Shown here one piece after another: positions 24,765 through 32,905 of a DNA stretch of 40,261 bases. Source of the DNA: Stenotrophomonas maltophilia. Its GTDB lineage: Bacteria > Pseudomonadota > Gammaproteobacteria > Xanthomonadales > Xanthomonadaceae. Where the stretch lies: positions 1 to 40,261 of the forward strand of contig NZ_NIVS01000027.1 of NCBI RefSeq assembly GCF_002205165.1, given 5' to 3'. Positions within the stretch are counted from its first letter, which is position 1, and every line of letters starts with the position of its first letter. The translations under genes were made by a program, and so were the position numbers. The notes under the pieces are model-generated. The model ran no database searches and was not told the origin of the DNA. It saw nothing but the letters and a program-made list of their open reading frames with translations.

Positions 24765-27509
24765 TCACAGTTTGAACCGGAAGCCCATGGCCACGGTCTT
24801 GTCCTGGTAGCGGATATCGCGGGGCCGCGTATCGCCGCTGCCCCAGAACTGGTGCAGATTGTTGCCCAGCAGATTGGTCGCCGAGAACACCACGGTGGCG
24901 CGAGGGGTCACGTCGTAGCTGATCGAGAAGTCCAGCGAGCTGGCCGGCTCGACCTGGTCTTCGGTGCCGGCGACGGTCGGCTGGGTGAAGAAGTCGATGT
25001 AGCGGCTGCGATAGCCGTAGGCCAGGCGCGCGGACAGGCCGAAGTTCTCGTAGAAGAGCACGGCGTTGTAGTTGTTTTTTGATACGTTCTGCAGCGGGCG
25101 GGAAACCACCGGGCCACCGATGAACTCCGGCGATTTGGTGTCGCCCTCGATGTAGGTGTAGTTCAACTGCGCCCCCAGTCCGCTCCATGCACCGGGCAGG
25201 AAATCGAAGGTCTGCTGGTACGCCAGTTCCACGCCCTGCAGATGTCCGCTGCCGGCGCTCTGGGGCGAGGAAAGCTCGTAGTCCTCACCGGCGATGACCA
25301 CGTTGGTGATGTAGTTCTGGATGTAGCCATCGATATCGCGATAGAAAACGCCCGCACTGGCATAACCCACCGGCGAGAAGTACCACTCCAGCGACATGTC
25401 GTAGTTGGTCGACTTGATCGGGCTCAGGTCGGGGTTGCCGCTGCTGGCCACACCCGCACGATTGACAGTGCCCGGGTTCAGCGAAATCGACGGGTTCAGC
25501 GCACCGAAATCGGGGTAGCTCAGGGTCTTGGCGGCAAGCACGCGCAACTGCCAGGCATCATTGAAGTGCAGGTTCAAGCTGGCATTGGGCAGCGTATTGG
25601 TGTCCTGCGTGTTTCGCGTGATCGCGCTGTAGACGCCAGTGCTGGCGTCGAACGAGAAGGCATTGAGCTCGCGCTTGATCTTCTCCGCGCGCACGCCCAC
25701 CAAGCCGTCCACACGCAGGCCGAACACATCGAAATCGTACTTGGCCTGCACGTAGCCCGCGGACTTGCGCTCCTGGATGTCGAAGAAGCGACCGGGGTTC
25801 TCGGCAGCCAGACCGTCCGGCAGGCCGTAATAAGCGCGAAGTTCATCCGCGTTGTTGATCAGGTAGTCGTAGCACGGGGTGAGGAAGGACTGGCTCAGCG
25901 CCGAGTTGCCACGCTTGCTGCAGAAGAAGCTATTGGCCGGGAACAGCCCCACCACCTGGTTGGCCGGGTTCGGGTTGGCGGTGATGTTGCCGGTGCCTGC
26001 ACCACCCGGCGGCGGGGTGCTGATTTCCACGCTGCCCTTGGCGCTGGCGTTGCGGTCTGCATAGCGAAGGCCGAACTGCAGGAATGCGATGGGGCCGTCC
26101 AGGAAATCGAACTTGCCATCTCCTCGCCAGCTGTTCTCTTCACCGCGAGATTCGCCCCAAGTCTGGAAGAGGCCATTCAGATAGAACCGTGACGGATCCA
26201 TGGCCGGGTTGCCCGCCAGGTACCAGTTCTGATGATTGCCCGCCGTGCCGTCCCACACTGTGGTGATAGGACCGCTCAGGAACGTATCGATGATGAAGTT
26301 CTCATCACGGTAATAGCCGGACGTGCGCGCGACCTCGGTGGAGAGGTGCAGCTGGTCGCCATTCCATTTGAAGCCGAGCGCGTTCTGGATATCCTGGCCG
26401 CGCTGCTTGTGCGCCTGGGTACTGCTGGCAGCGTAGGTGTCGCCGGTCCAGGAACCACCGGTGGCATCGCAGATTGTCTGACCCGAGAGCGGGCCCGCCA
26501 GCTGGTTTGGATAGCAGTTGCTGCCCACCTCCAGCCCGGTGGGTGGCACCACCCCGACCGGGAAGCTGAAAAGGAACGCCTGGTCATAGTCGTCGCGCAC
26601 GTAGTCGTACAGACCTTCAACGTAAACCTCGGTGTTCTCGCTCGGCTTCCACTGCAAGGCATAGTTGAATGCGCTGCGCTTCCGGTCGCCGTGGTTGTAG
26701 TTGGTGCCCCAGCCGTTGGGCGCAGCGATCAGGTTGCCGTTATCGGTCCGCATCGGCGAGCTGTCCGGATTCTCCAGCACCTTCGGAAAGTCGCCCCAGA
26801 CGGCGTCGTAGGCGTAACGCTTGCCGATGTAGCCGAAGTTGACCATCGCACCGATCTCACCGGCGTCGGTGTCCCAGCGGTTGCTCAGCAACAGGCTGGC
26901 CGAAGGATCGATGTCGCCGGCGTACTTGCTGTGGGTGCCGGTGACGGTACCGGCGATTTCAGCCCCATCGAAGTCGAGCGGGCGGCGCAACTGGATGTCC
27001 ACCAGGCCGGCGATGCCACCCAGCGGGAGGCTCGCCTCGCTGCTCTTGTAGACGTTGAGGCTCTTGATGGCCGTGGCCGGCAGGTTCTGGAACGCGTAAC
27101 CACGGCCGGAACTGCTGAAGATCTCGCGTCCGTTGAGCGTGCTGATCACATTGGGCAACCCGCGGATGACCACGCCGGTGGTTTCGCCTTGGTTGCCTTG
27201 GGCGATCTGCACGCCGGTCACGCGCTGCAGCGCATCGGCCACACTGTTGTCGGGCAGCTTGCCGATGTCCTCAGCGACGATCGAGTCGACTACCATCGCC
27301 GCCTCCTGTTTGATCGTCTGGGCGGTCTGCAGGCTCTGGCGCAGCGCGGTGACCGTGACGGTATCCAGGTCGACGGCGGTGGGCTGCGCAGCCGGGTCGG
27401 GCGTGGCTACATTCACCGCACCCGCGGTCTGCGCCTGCACTAAGGCGGGCAGGGCAAGGGCGGACAGGATGGCCAAGGAAAGCAGGGTGCGGGAAGAATG
27501 GCGGGTCAT
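24765..27509 (-). CDS. TonB-dependent outer-membrane receptor for oligosaccharides
   Basis: A 914-residue outer-membrane receptor with signal peptide MTRHSSRTLLSLAILSALALPALVQA. Next comes a TonB-box-like stretch (VDLDTVTVTA), a plug domain with EDIGKLPDNSVADALQRVTGVQI and GVVIRGLPNVISTLNGREI, and a large beta-barrel ending in MGFRFKL. The plug phrases are those of the carbohydrate-type receptors of Xanthomonadaceae and Caulobacter. In this locus it should import galactose- or arabinose-containing oligosaccharides into the periplasm using TonB energy. It follows the GH5-like gene by 73 bp, with a strong hairpin between them, and has GGAG eight bases before its ATG. The reading frame is intact. 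Confidence 0.95.
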   Translation of the reverse strand: MTRHSSRTLLSLAILSALALPALVQAQTAGAVNVATPDPAAQPTAVDLDTVTVTALRQSLQTAQTIKQEAAMVVDSIVAEDIGKLPDNSVADALQRVTGVQIAQGNQGETTGVVIRGLPNVISTLNGREIFSSSGRGYAFQNLPATAIKSLNVYKSSEASLPLGGIAGLVDIQLRRPLDFDGAEIAGTVTGTHSKYAGDIDPSASLLLSNRWDTDAGEIGAMVNFGYIGKRYAYDAVWGDFPKVLENPDSSPMRTDNGNLIAAPNGWGTNYNHGDRKRSAFNYALQWKPSENTEVYVEGLYDYVRDDYDQAFLFSFPVGVVPPTGLEVGSNCYPNQLAGPLSGQTICDATGGSWTGDTYAASSTQAHKQRGQDIQNALGFKWNGDQLHLSTEVARTSGYYRDENFIIDTFLSGPITTVWDGTAGNHQNWYLAGNPAMDPSRFYLNGLFQTWGESRGEENSWRGDGKFDFLDGPIAFLQFGLRYADRNASAKGSVEISTPPPGGAGTGNITANPNPANQVVGLFPANSFFCSKRGNSALSQSFLTPCYDYLINNADELRAYYGLPDGLAAENPGRFFDIQERKSAGYVQAKYDFDVFGLRVDGLVGVRAEKIKRELNAFSFDASTGVYSAITRNTQDTNTLPNASLNLHFNDAWQLRVLAAKTLSYPDFGALNPSISLNPGTVNRAGVASSGNPDLSPIKSTNYDMSLEWYFSPVGYASAGVFYRDIDGYIQNYITNVVIAGEDYELSSPQSAGSGHLQGVELAYQQTFDFLPGAWSGLGAQLNYTYIEGDTKSPEFIGGPVVSRPLQNVSKNNYNAVLFYENFGLSARLAYGYRSRYIDFFTQPTVAGTEDQVEPASSLDFSISYDVTPRATVVFSATNLLGNNLHQFWGSGDTRPRDIRYQDKTVAMGFRFKL

Positions 27510-27548
27510 GGCGGTATCTCCGGATTCCGGAAAGCGAGCGCGGTGGGT

Positions 27549-27574
27549 GGCCCGCCATCGGTCGATGGCGGGCC
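27549..27574. other. Strong hairpin between the GH5-like gene and the receptor gene
   Basis: GGCCCGCCATCG (27549-27560) and CGATGGCGGGCC (27563-27574) form a perfect 12-bp inverted repeat with two bases between them; in RNA about 10 pairs would close a small loop. No T-run follows on either strand, so it is not a normal intrinsic terminator. It could separate expression of the glycosidase and the receptor by partial termination or by protecting mRNA ends. Confidence 0.6.
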
Positions 27575-27582
27575 GTCAGGTG

Positions 27583-28731
27583 TCAGAAGGCAGGAACGGA
27601 CTTGCGCGGCGTTTTTGCCAGGGCGCGGAAAAGCTCCGCCTCTCGAGCGCGATACGGCGTGCCGTCGGCCTTGAGCAGGTCGTGGAACCACACGGTGGGC
27701 GCCTCCATCGTGTACGGGCGCTGCCAGCTGTCCCAGGGGAAGCGGGTCTGGATCGCGCCGTCGACGAAGCCCCAGTTGATCATCCCGATGTTCTCGCGGC
27801 GGGCGATCGGCAGGATCGTGTCCACATTGGAGCCGGCGCCGCGGGCGAGCCACTCGGTGCAGATCAGCGGGCGGCCATACTTGCGCAGTTGCTTGATGCG
27901 GGACACAAACGCTTCGGGCTGCTCGTAGTTGTGGAAAGTGATCACGTCCGAGCGCTCCAACTGCGTGCGCTGGATCGAAGTGAGCGAGGCGGCGCCGGGC
28001 GACCAGTCATCACCGATCCACACGCCGCTGGTGAGCGGCTGCACCGGCCTTTTGGCACGCGCCCAATCGAAGATCTGCGGCAACAGCTCGGCGATGCGTT
28101 CCTGCTCGCCCTTCAACTGCTTGTCCATGTAGTTGCCGCCACCCGGGTTGTCCGGTTCGTTCCACAGGTCCCAGGCGAGCACGCGCGTGTCGTTGGCGAA
28201 CGCGCCGACGACACCTTCCACGTAATCACGGAAGTGCGCGTCATTGGCCGGGTCCACCAGCATGTGGCGGCTCGGGCTCTGCACCCAGCCGGAGTTGTGC
28301 ACGCCGGGAATCGGGCGGCGTTGCGCCCCCAGCACCGGATCGGGGTCCCAGCAGCTGTCGAACAGGACCAGCATCGGGCGGATGCCGTGCTTGTCGGCGA
28401 TGCTCAGGAAGGTATCGACCCGCTTGAGGAACCCTTGCGGGTCCTGCTGCCAGAGCAGATCGTGGAGGTACACGCGCATGGTGTTCATGCCGAACTGCTC
28501 GTGTGCCCAGCCAAGCTCGCGGTCGATGGCCTCCGGGTCGAAGGTGTCGGCCTGGAACATCTCAAGCTGGTTGATGGCGTTGGAGGTGGTGTAGTTCGCC
28601 CCCACCAGCCATTCCTGTTTCGCATACCAGCTTTCAGCCTGCGCCGGCGTCCAGCGTACGGCTTCGGTCGCATGCGCCATCGGCGCAACGGCGAGCAAAG
28701 TCGCCAGCAGGAGGGAAGGCCACTTTCGCAT
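27583..28731 (-). CDS. Exported GH5-like (clan GH-A) glycosidase
   Basis: A 382-residue protein with signal peptide MRKWPSLLLATLLAVAPMAHA. The (beta/alpha)8 fold of clan GH-A is shown by NTMRVYL, the acid/base E192 in WDLWNEPDN, FHNYEQPE, the nucleophile E293 in PLICTEWLARG, and INWGFVDG near the end. Relatives are named cellulase-family hydrolase or 1,4-beta-xylanase, but these names do not fix specificity. In a galactose island, an arabinogalactan- or galactan-cleaving activity is the natural proposal. Start 28731 is preferred to 28740 because AAGGAG then lies nine bases upstream instead of touching the start codon. It lies between galM and the receptor gene. Confidence 0.85.
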   Translation of the reverse strand: MRKWPSLLLATLLAVAPMAHATEAVRWTPAQAESWYAKQEWLVGANYTTSNAINQLEMFQADTFDPEAIDRELGWAHEQFGMNTMRVYLHDLLWQQDPQGFLKRVDTFLSIADKHGIRPMLVLFDSCWDPDPVLGAQRRPIPGVHNSGWVQSPSRHMLVDPANDAHFRDYVEGVVGAFANDTRVLAWDLWNEPDNPGGGNYMDKQLKGEQERIAELLPQIFDWARAKRPVQPLTSGVWIGDDWSPGAASLTSIQRTQLERSDVITFHNYEQPEAFVSRIKQLRKYGRPLICTEWLARGAGSNVDTILPIARRENIGMINWGFVDGAIQTRFPWDSWQRPYTMEAPTVWFHDLLKADGTPYRAREAELFRALAKTPRKSVPAF

Positions 28732-28841
28732 GAGATGCATCTCCTTCGATCATGAGCTGCCCGTCCTGGCCGAAACCGGGAGGCGGGCGCTACGTGGTGG
28801 TGGTGCCGGCGCAGAGACCGGCAGGTGCGCAGGGCGCGGGA

Positions 28842-29987
28842 TCAGCGGCGTTGCTTGGCAGCGCGGTCCGTAGTGAAGTCGTAGACGATCCGGTTCAGAT
28901 AGGTCTCACCCGGTGCCAGACGCGCCGATCCGAACGCCGGTTGATTCGGGGTATCGGGGAACAACTGCGGTTCCAGCGCGATCGCATCGCCCTGGCGATA
29001 CACGCGGCCACTCTTGCCCACCGTGCTGCCATCCAGGAAGTTGCCCGAATAGAACTGCAGCCCTGGCTGGGTGGAGAGCAGCGTCATCACGCGACCCGAG
29101 CGCGGGTCGTGGACGCGGGCGACTTCGCGCAGTTCACGCACCGGTGCCGTGCTGATGACCCAGTTGTGGTCGTAGCCTTGGCCGTGCAGCAACTGCGGTT
29201 CGTCGCCCCGGCGCAGGTCGCGGCCGATCGCCTTAGGCGTGCGGAAATCGAACGCGGTCCCTGCTACTGGTTGCAGCATCCCAGTGGGAATCAAGGTCGC
29301 ATCCACCGGCGTATAGGCGCTGGCCGGAATGGTCAGCTCGTGCTCCATCGCCGAGCCCGATCCCTCACCGGAGAGATTCCAGTAGGAATGGTTGCTGAGG
29401 TTGACGATGGTGGGCGCGTCGGTGGTGGCGCTGTAGTCGATCTCCAGCCGGCCATTGCCCTTCAAGGCGTAGGTCGCGGTGACCGTGAGCGTGCCGGGGA
29501 AGCCCATGTCGCCATCCGGACTGACGTGCCGCAAGGTAGCGTGGTCCGGGGTGACGTCGACGACCTGCCAGACCACCTTGTCGAATCCCCGGGTTCCACC
29601 GTGCAGGCTGTTGGGACCGTTGTTGACGGGCACCTGGTAGCTCTTCCCATCGAGGGTGAAGCGGCCCTTGGCAATGCGGTTGGCGAACCGGCCGACGATG
29701 GTGCCGAAGTACTGCGGCTTGTCGAGCGTGGCTTGCAGGTCTTTGTCGCCCAACAGCACGTCGGCGAACACACCCTCGCGGTCTGGCACTTCCAGCGAAT
29801 GCAGTGCGGCGCCCAAGGTCAGGACCCGCGCCTGCATGCCGCTGCCATCGCGCAGCAAGATGGATTCCACTTGGGTTCCATCCGGCAACTTGCCCACCAC
29901 CGTCCGCTCCTGGCCCTCAGCGACGCCCACTGCGGAAAGTGCCAGTACGCCGATCAATCCCGCCGTTTTCCCCTTGCCAGCACGCAT
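28842..29987 (-). CDS. galM: Periplasmic aldose 1-epimerase (galactose mutarotase)
   Basis: A 381-residue mutarotase that interconverts alpha and beta anomers of aldoses. A signal peptide is present (hydrophobic residues about 9-25, ending VAEG). Family motifs are GAALHSLEVPD, FGTIVGRFANRIAKGRF, NNGPNSLHGG (catalytic His), NLSNHSYWNLSG (second His), YDHNWV, and ALEPQLFPDTPNQ with the catalytic Glu. Most E. coli-type GalM are cytoplasmic; this one appears exported and would speed supply of the beta-anomer to the importer or dehydrogenase. An operator-like dyad lies 43 bp upstream (30031-30041), so it probably starts the galM-GH5-receptor transcript. Confidence 0.93.
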   Translation of the reverse strand: MRAGKGKTAGLIGVLALSAVGVAEGQERTVVGKLPDGTQVESILLRDGSGMQARVLTLGAALHSLEVPDREGVFADVLLGDKDLQATLDKPQYFGTIVGRFANRIAKGRFTLDGKSYQVPVNNGPNSLHGGTRGFDKVVWQVVDVTPDHATLRHVSPDGDMGFPGTLTVTATYALKGNGRLEIDYSATTDAPTIVNLSNHSYWNLSGEGSGSAMEHELTIPASAYTPVDATLIPTGMLQPVAGTAFDFRTPKAIGRDLRRGDEPQLLHGQGYDHNWVISTAPVRELREVARVHDPRSGRVMTLLSTQPGLQFYSGNFLDGSTVGKSGRVYRQGDAIALEPQLFPDTPNQPAFGSARLAPGETYLNRIVYDFTTDRAAKQRR

Positions 29988-30030
29988 TGCTCAAGACCCC
30001 TCTCGATGTCGTGGAGCGTACAAAAACATA

Positions 30031-30041
30031 TAATCAGACAA
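30031..30041. promoter_or_regulatory. Operator candidate B upstream of galM
   Basis: TAATCAGACAA, the same dyad core as sites A and C. The match to site C extends over 21 bases: positions 30027-30047 and, on the other strand, 31058-31038 agree at 19 of 21. The site lies in the 93-bp gap between dgoK and galM, 43 bp before the galM start. Relative to galM it has the same orientation as site A to the regulator gene. Confidence 0.6.
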
Positions 30042-30080
30042 TACGCACGTTGCGACGCAACAAGCGTTCAATGTGGACGG

Positions 30081-31010
30081 TCAGTGCGCCGCGGCAGCCA
30101 TCGCATGAATGGCCGAAAAGCCGCGCACCACGGCGTCCGGCGACGCGGTCGGCCGCGCTGCGATGCCGAGTTCGGCCAATGCCGCCTGGTAAAGCCGGTT
30201 GACCGGACCGGAACCGACCAAGGGCACTGAGGCATTTTTCAAGGAAGGAAACAGCGCCAACGCGTCGGCGATCTCCGCGCCGACCAGCAGGCCGCGCAGG
30301 TAGGAACTGGTCTGGTCGCGAGGCAGTGCACCCCGGATCATCCTCGCGCGAACGCCGAAGAGCAGGGCGCCCAACCCGAGGGGGCCGTTTGCCGCCGCGC
30401 GCACACCTTCGGCAAAGGCCGCCCCGGGTGTGCCGGGCCCCTCAAGCACGGATGCCAGCAGGCCGGCGCTGGCCAAACGGTCGAACAGCTCACCCGACAT
30501 TGAGGTCATGAAACTGTCCACACGCCCATCAATGAGCTGTATCCACTTCGTGTGCGTACCAGGCAGGGCGACGATGGCACCCAGGTCGATGTTTCCGCCA
30601 CTGAGCAAGCCCAGTAACTCAGTCTCCTCACCGCGCAGGACGTCGGGCGCACCGTCGACGGGGCGCACGCATGCCATGCCAGGCACGATGCTCACATCCA
30701 GCGTACCGATGCGGGTGGGTACCAGGCTCAGCGCGACCGCCTCCACGCCCGCAGGACAATCCACATAGCCCGCATCGATCCAACCAACGTTGGAGCCGAT
30801 CATGCCGGCGGCATAGGCATGGCCGGCGTCGGGCCACCGTGCCCGGATCGCATCGGCGGCGGCGGCCATACCTTCGCGCTGCAGCAGTGCCACTCCGGCG
30901 GGCGTTTCGTATGCGTCCAGCCGTCGTCCATCGGTCCCGATCAGGTAGGCCCGCAGATTGGAGCTGCCCCAGTTGATGCCAATGATGCTGTCCGTGTGAC
31001 GCTGGTGCAT
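30081..31010 (-). CDS. dgoK: 2-dehydro-3-deoxygalactonokinase
   Basis: DgoK phosphorylates 2-keto-3-deoxygalactonate with ATP to the 6-phosphate, the substrate of DgoA. The 309-residue protein matches the DgoK family from end to end: GINWGSSNLRAYLI (phosphate-binding start), AGMIGSNVGW, the MACVRP block with DVLRGEETELLG, ALPGTHTKWIQL, MTSMSGELF and SSYLRGLLVGAEIADAL. It is separated from dgoA/dgoD by four genes and has its own upstream region, shared with the divergent GH43 gene and containing operator site C. It completes the pathway, so no enzyme of the De Ley-Doudoroff route is missing from the window. Confidence 0.96.
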   Translation of the reverse strand: MHQRHTDSIIGINWGSSNLRAYLIGTDGRRLDAYETPAGVALLQREGMAAAADAIRARWPDAGHAYAAGMIGSNVGWIDAGYVDCPAGVEAVALSLVPTRIGTLDVSIVPGMACVRPVDGAPDVLRGEETELLGLLSGGNIDLGAIVALPGTHTKWIQLIDGRVDSFMTSMSGELFDRLASAGLLASVLEGPGTPGAAFAEGVRAAANGPLGLGALLFGVRARMIRGALPRDQTSSYLRGLLVGAEIADALALFPSLKNASVPLVGSGPVNRLYQAALAELGIAARPTASPDAVVRGFSAIHAMAAAAH

Positions 31011-31043
31011 AGCGGATCCTCAAGGTGGACGGAGTGTTGCCTA

Positions 31044-31054
31044 TTGTCCGATTA
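31044..31054. promoter_or_regulatory. Operator candidate C between dgoK and the GH43 gene
   Basis: TTGTCCGATTA on the plus strand (TAATCGGACAA on the minus strand), the same dyad as sites A and B. It sits in the 104-bp divergent region, 33 bp upstream of dgoK and 60 bp upstream of the GH43 start. TATAAT (31052-31057 on the minus strand) adjoins it and could be the -10 of dgoK, so a bound regulator would block that promoter. In orientation it matches sites A and B when read towards the GH43 gene. Confidence 0.6.
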
Positions 31055-31114
31055 TATGATTTGGTTGTGCGGCGCTGGCAAGCCTGTCAGCGCGACATTC
31101 CACGGGAGGGGAAG

Positions 31115-32125
31115 ATGTTCAATGGCACGCTTCGTGCGCTGATGGTCATGGCGCTCCTGCAGGCATCGGGCGGCGTATCCGCCATAACGCCGGCAACGGA
31201 CAATCCACTTCTACTGTCCGGGCCAGACCCGTGGATCACCCGCGAGGGCCAGATCTTCTACTACATGGGCACCCACGGTGACCGGCTGGCCATCCGCGTC
31301 ACCACCGATCTCGCCAAGCTGGATGCTGCACAGGAAATCACGGTGTGGCGGCCACCGGCGACCGGTCCCAATGCCACCTCGATCTGGGCCCCGGAACTGC
31401 ACCGCATCGAGGGCAAGTGGTACATCTACTACACGGCTGCCGCCAGCGGCATTGCCGAAGGGCAGGAAGACTCACATCGCGGCGTGTTCGTACTCGAGAA
31501 CAGCAGCGCGGACCCCACCACCGGCGAATGGCGCGACCGCGGTCGTTTGGCCACCGCTCATCCTGGGATCGATGGCACGACTTTCAGCACGGGAGGAAAG
31601 CGCTATTTCGTTTACTCCCCGTATATCGGGCCGGACAGTGTGCTGGCCATCGTGGCCATGTCCAACCCATGGACACTGACGGGAGCGGAAACCATCATCG
31701 CGCGCCCCGACCAGACCTGGGAGCGGCAGGGCGGCAGGCAGATCCTGGAAGGACCCGAATTCCTCCAAGGCCCGAACGGGGACCTGTTTCTGACCTACTC
31801 AGGCAGCGCCTGCTGGTCCGATGATTACGCCATTGGCCTGCTGCACGCCAAAGCAGGCGCAGACCCCTTGGATGCAAAGGCGTGGTCCAAGGAAAAGCGC
31901 CCTATCTTGGCGAAGAACCCGGCCGGCAATGTATATGCGCCGGGGCATAACGGGTTCTTCCAGATGAGTGACGGAACGCCATGGATCGTGTATCACGCCA
32001 ATCCGGGCCCTGAAATGGGCTGTACATCCGAACGTTCGCCGCGCGTGCAGCCCGTGCATTGGGATGAGGAGGGCAGGCCTGCACTGGACCTGCCTGTAGG
32101 GAAGAGCGCCAAAGTGCTCAAATAG
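31115..32125 (+). CDS. Exported GH43-family glycosidase (arabinofuranosidase/arabinanase-like)
   Basis: A 336-residue protein with a signal peptide (about 1-23). The five-bladed GH43 propeller is indicated by DPWI (base D38), WAPELHRIEGKWYIYYT (91-107), GIDGTTF (D153, the pKa-modulating Asp) and LEGPEFL (general acid E212), plus GHNGFF and WIVYHANP. The layout recalls GH43 subfamilies with exo-alpha-1,5-arabinofuranosidase activity, but subfamily cannot be set by eye. It should trim arabinose from oligosaccharides in the periplasm. GGGAGGGG stands upstream of the ATG. It is divergent from dgoK, sharing operator site C, and is the only plus-strand gene of the island. Confidence 0.88.
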   Translation: MFNGTLRALMVMALLQASGGVSAITPATDNPLLLSGPDPWITREGQIFYYMGTHGDRLAIRVTTDLAKLDAAQEITVWRPPATGPNATSIWAPELHRIEGKWYIYYTAAASGIAEGQEDSHRGVFVLENSSADPTTGEWRDRGRLATAHPGIDGTTFSTGGKRYFVYSPYIGPDSVLAIVAMSNPWTLTGAETIIARPDQTWERQGGRQILEGPEFLQGPNGDLFLTYSGSACWSDDYAIGLLHAKAGADPLDAKAWSKEKRPILAKNPAGNVYAPGHNGFFQMSDGTPWIVYHANPGPEMGCTSERSPRVQPVHWDEEGRPALDLPVGKSAKVLK

Positions 32126-32330
32126 CTACGGTGGGCGGATGTTCGAACTGACAAGAGCGCCCCAGGCATGGGGCTCAATACTCGGTTTATATCGGCAAAC
32201 GCTTTGATGCTTGGATGCGGGCATTGCGCGCCGCGACCTGGCCTTTTCTTTCGTGACTGGGAAGCCGGTGGGTATAGGATGGTTGGGCGCGGGCCCGAGC
32301 ACGCCAGCCCGGACTGAAACGGAGATACCC

Positions 32331-32783
32331 ATGGAACTGCTGCCGAAGGCGATAGCTGACGGGCGGGGCAAACTCTATGTGACCCTCCCTGAGTTTCGAG
32401 AAGCTTTTAGACAAATGTGCCAAGCGGTCGAGCAGCTCCCTAAGGCCGTCATTGAACGCGGCAGGGCTTTGGCCTACCCGCAGTTGCATCACGCTTGTGT
32501 TCAGGGCGACATCGAGCTGGTCGAAGCGTTGCTAAGTCGAGGTGTAGGGCCTAACAGCTATCCTTTCACGGAAGACGAAGGCGATGAGCCGCCTCTGGTT
32601 TGGCTGGTGATGGCAGAAGAGATGAAAATTGACGCGAAGATATCTGTTGCGTCCGTCCTGATTCGATATGGCGCGGATGTGGAGGAAGGGGATGCCCTCT
32701 CGTTGGCGCAGCAATTGGGAGACTGGCCCTTCGCAAATTACCTAGAGGAGGCGGGGCGAGGCCAGCCACAAACGGCTGGATAG
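32331..32783 (+). CDS. Ankyrin-repeat-like small protein
   Basis: A 150-residue cytoplasmic protein starting MELLPKAIADGRGKLYVTLPEF. The middle shows ankyrin-type helices: LHHACVQGDIELVEALLSRGVGPNS, and later ASVLIRYGADVEEGDALSLAQQLGDWPFANYLEEAG, where an alpha-alpha-turn repeat can be traced about two to three times. Such modules bind proteins; no partner is evident. Start 32331 is supported by CGGAGA eight bases before the ATG; a longer frame from 32211 has no signal for translation. It does not seem to belong to the sugar island, as 205 bp separate it from the GH43 gene. Confidence 0.7.
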   Translation: MELLPKAIADGRGKLYVTLPEFREAFRQMCQAVEQLPKAVIERGRALAYPQLHHACVQGDIELVEALLSRGVGPNSYPFTEDEGDEPPLVWLVMAEEMKIDAKISVASVLIRYGADVEEGDALSLAQQLGDWPFANYLEEAGRGQPQTAG

Positions 32784-32905
32784 GGGCTAGGCGAGTACGG
32801 ACAGGGGCAGGTGCATACCCGAAGCGATAGCAACTTGGGATAGAGCCAACTCTCGCCGGCCCTTTCAGCGCCCCGAGGAATATCGGCCCAGGTGGGTGCG
32901 CAGCG

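Noticed and set aside
26232..27443. Plus-strand open frame opposite the TonB-dependent receptor gene
   Set aside because: Antisense of a well-supported receptor plug and barrel; no ribosome-binding site or family pattern.
31025..31114. Longer N-terminus of the GH43 protein starting at 31025
   Set aside because: The signal peptide and the GGGAGGGG ribosome-binding site both point to the ATG at 31115.
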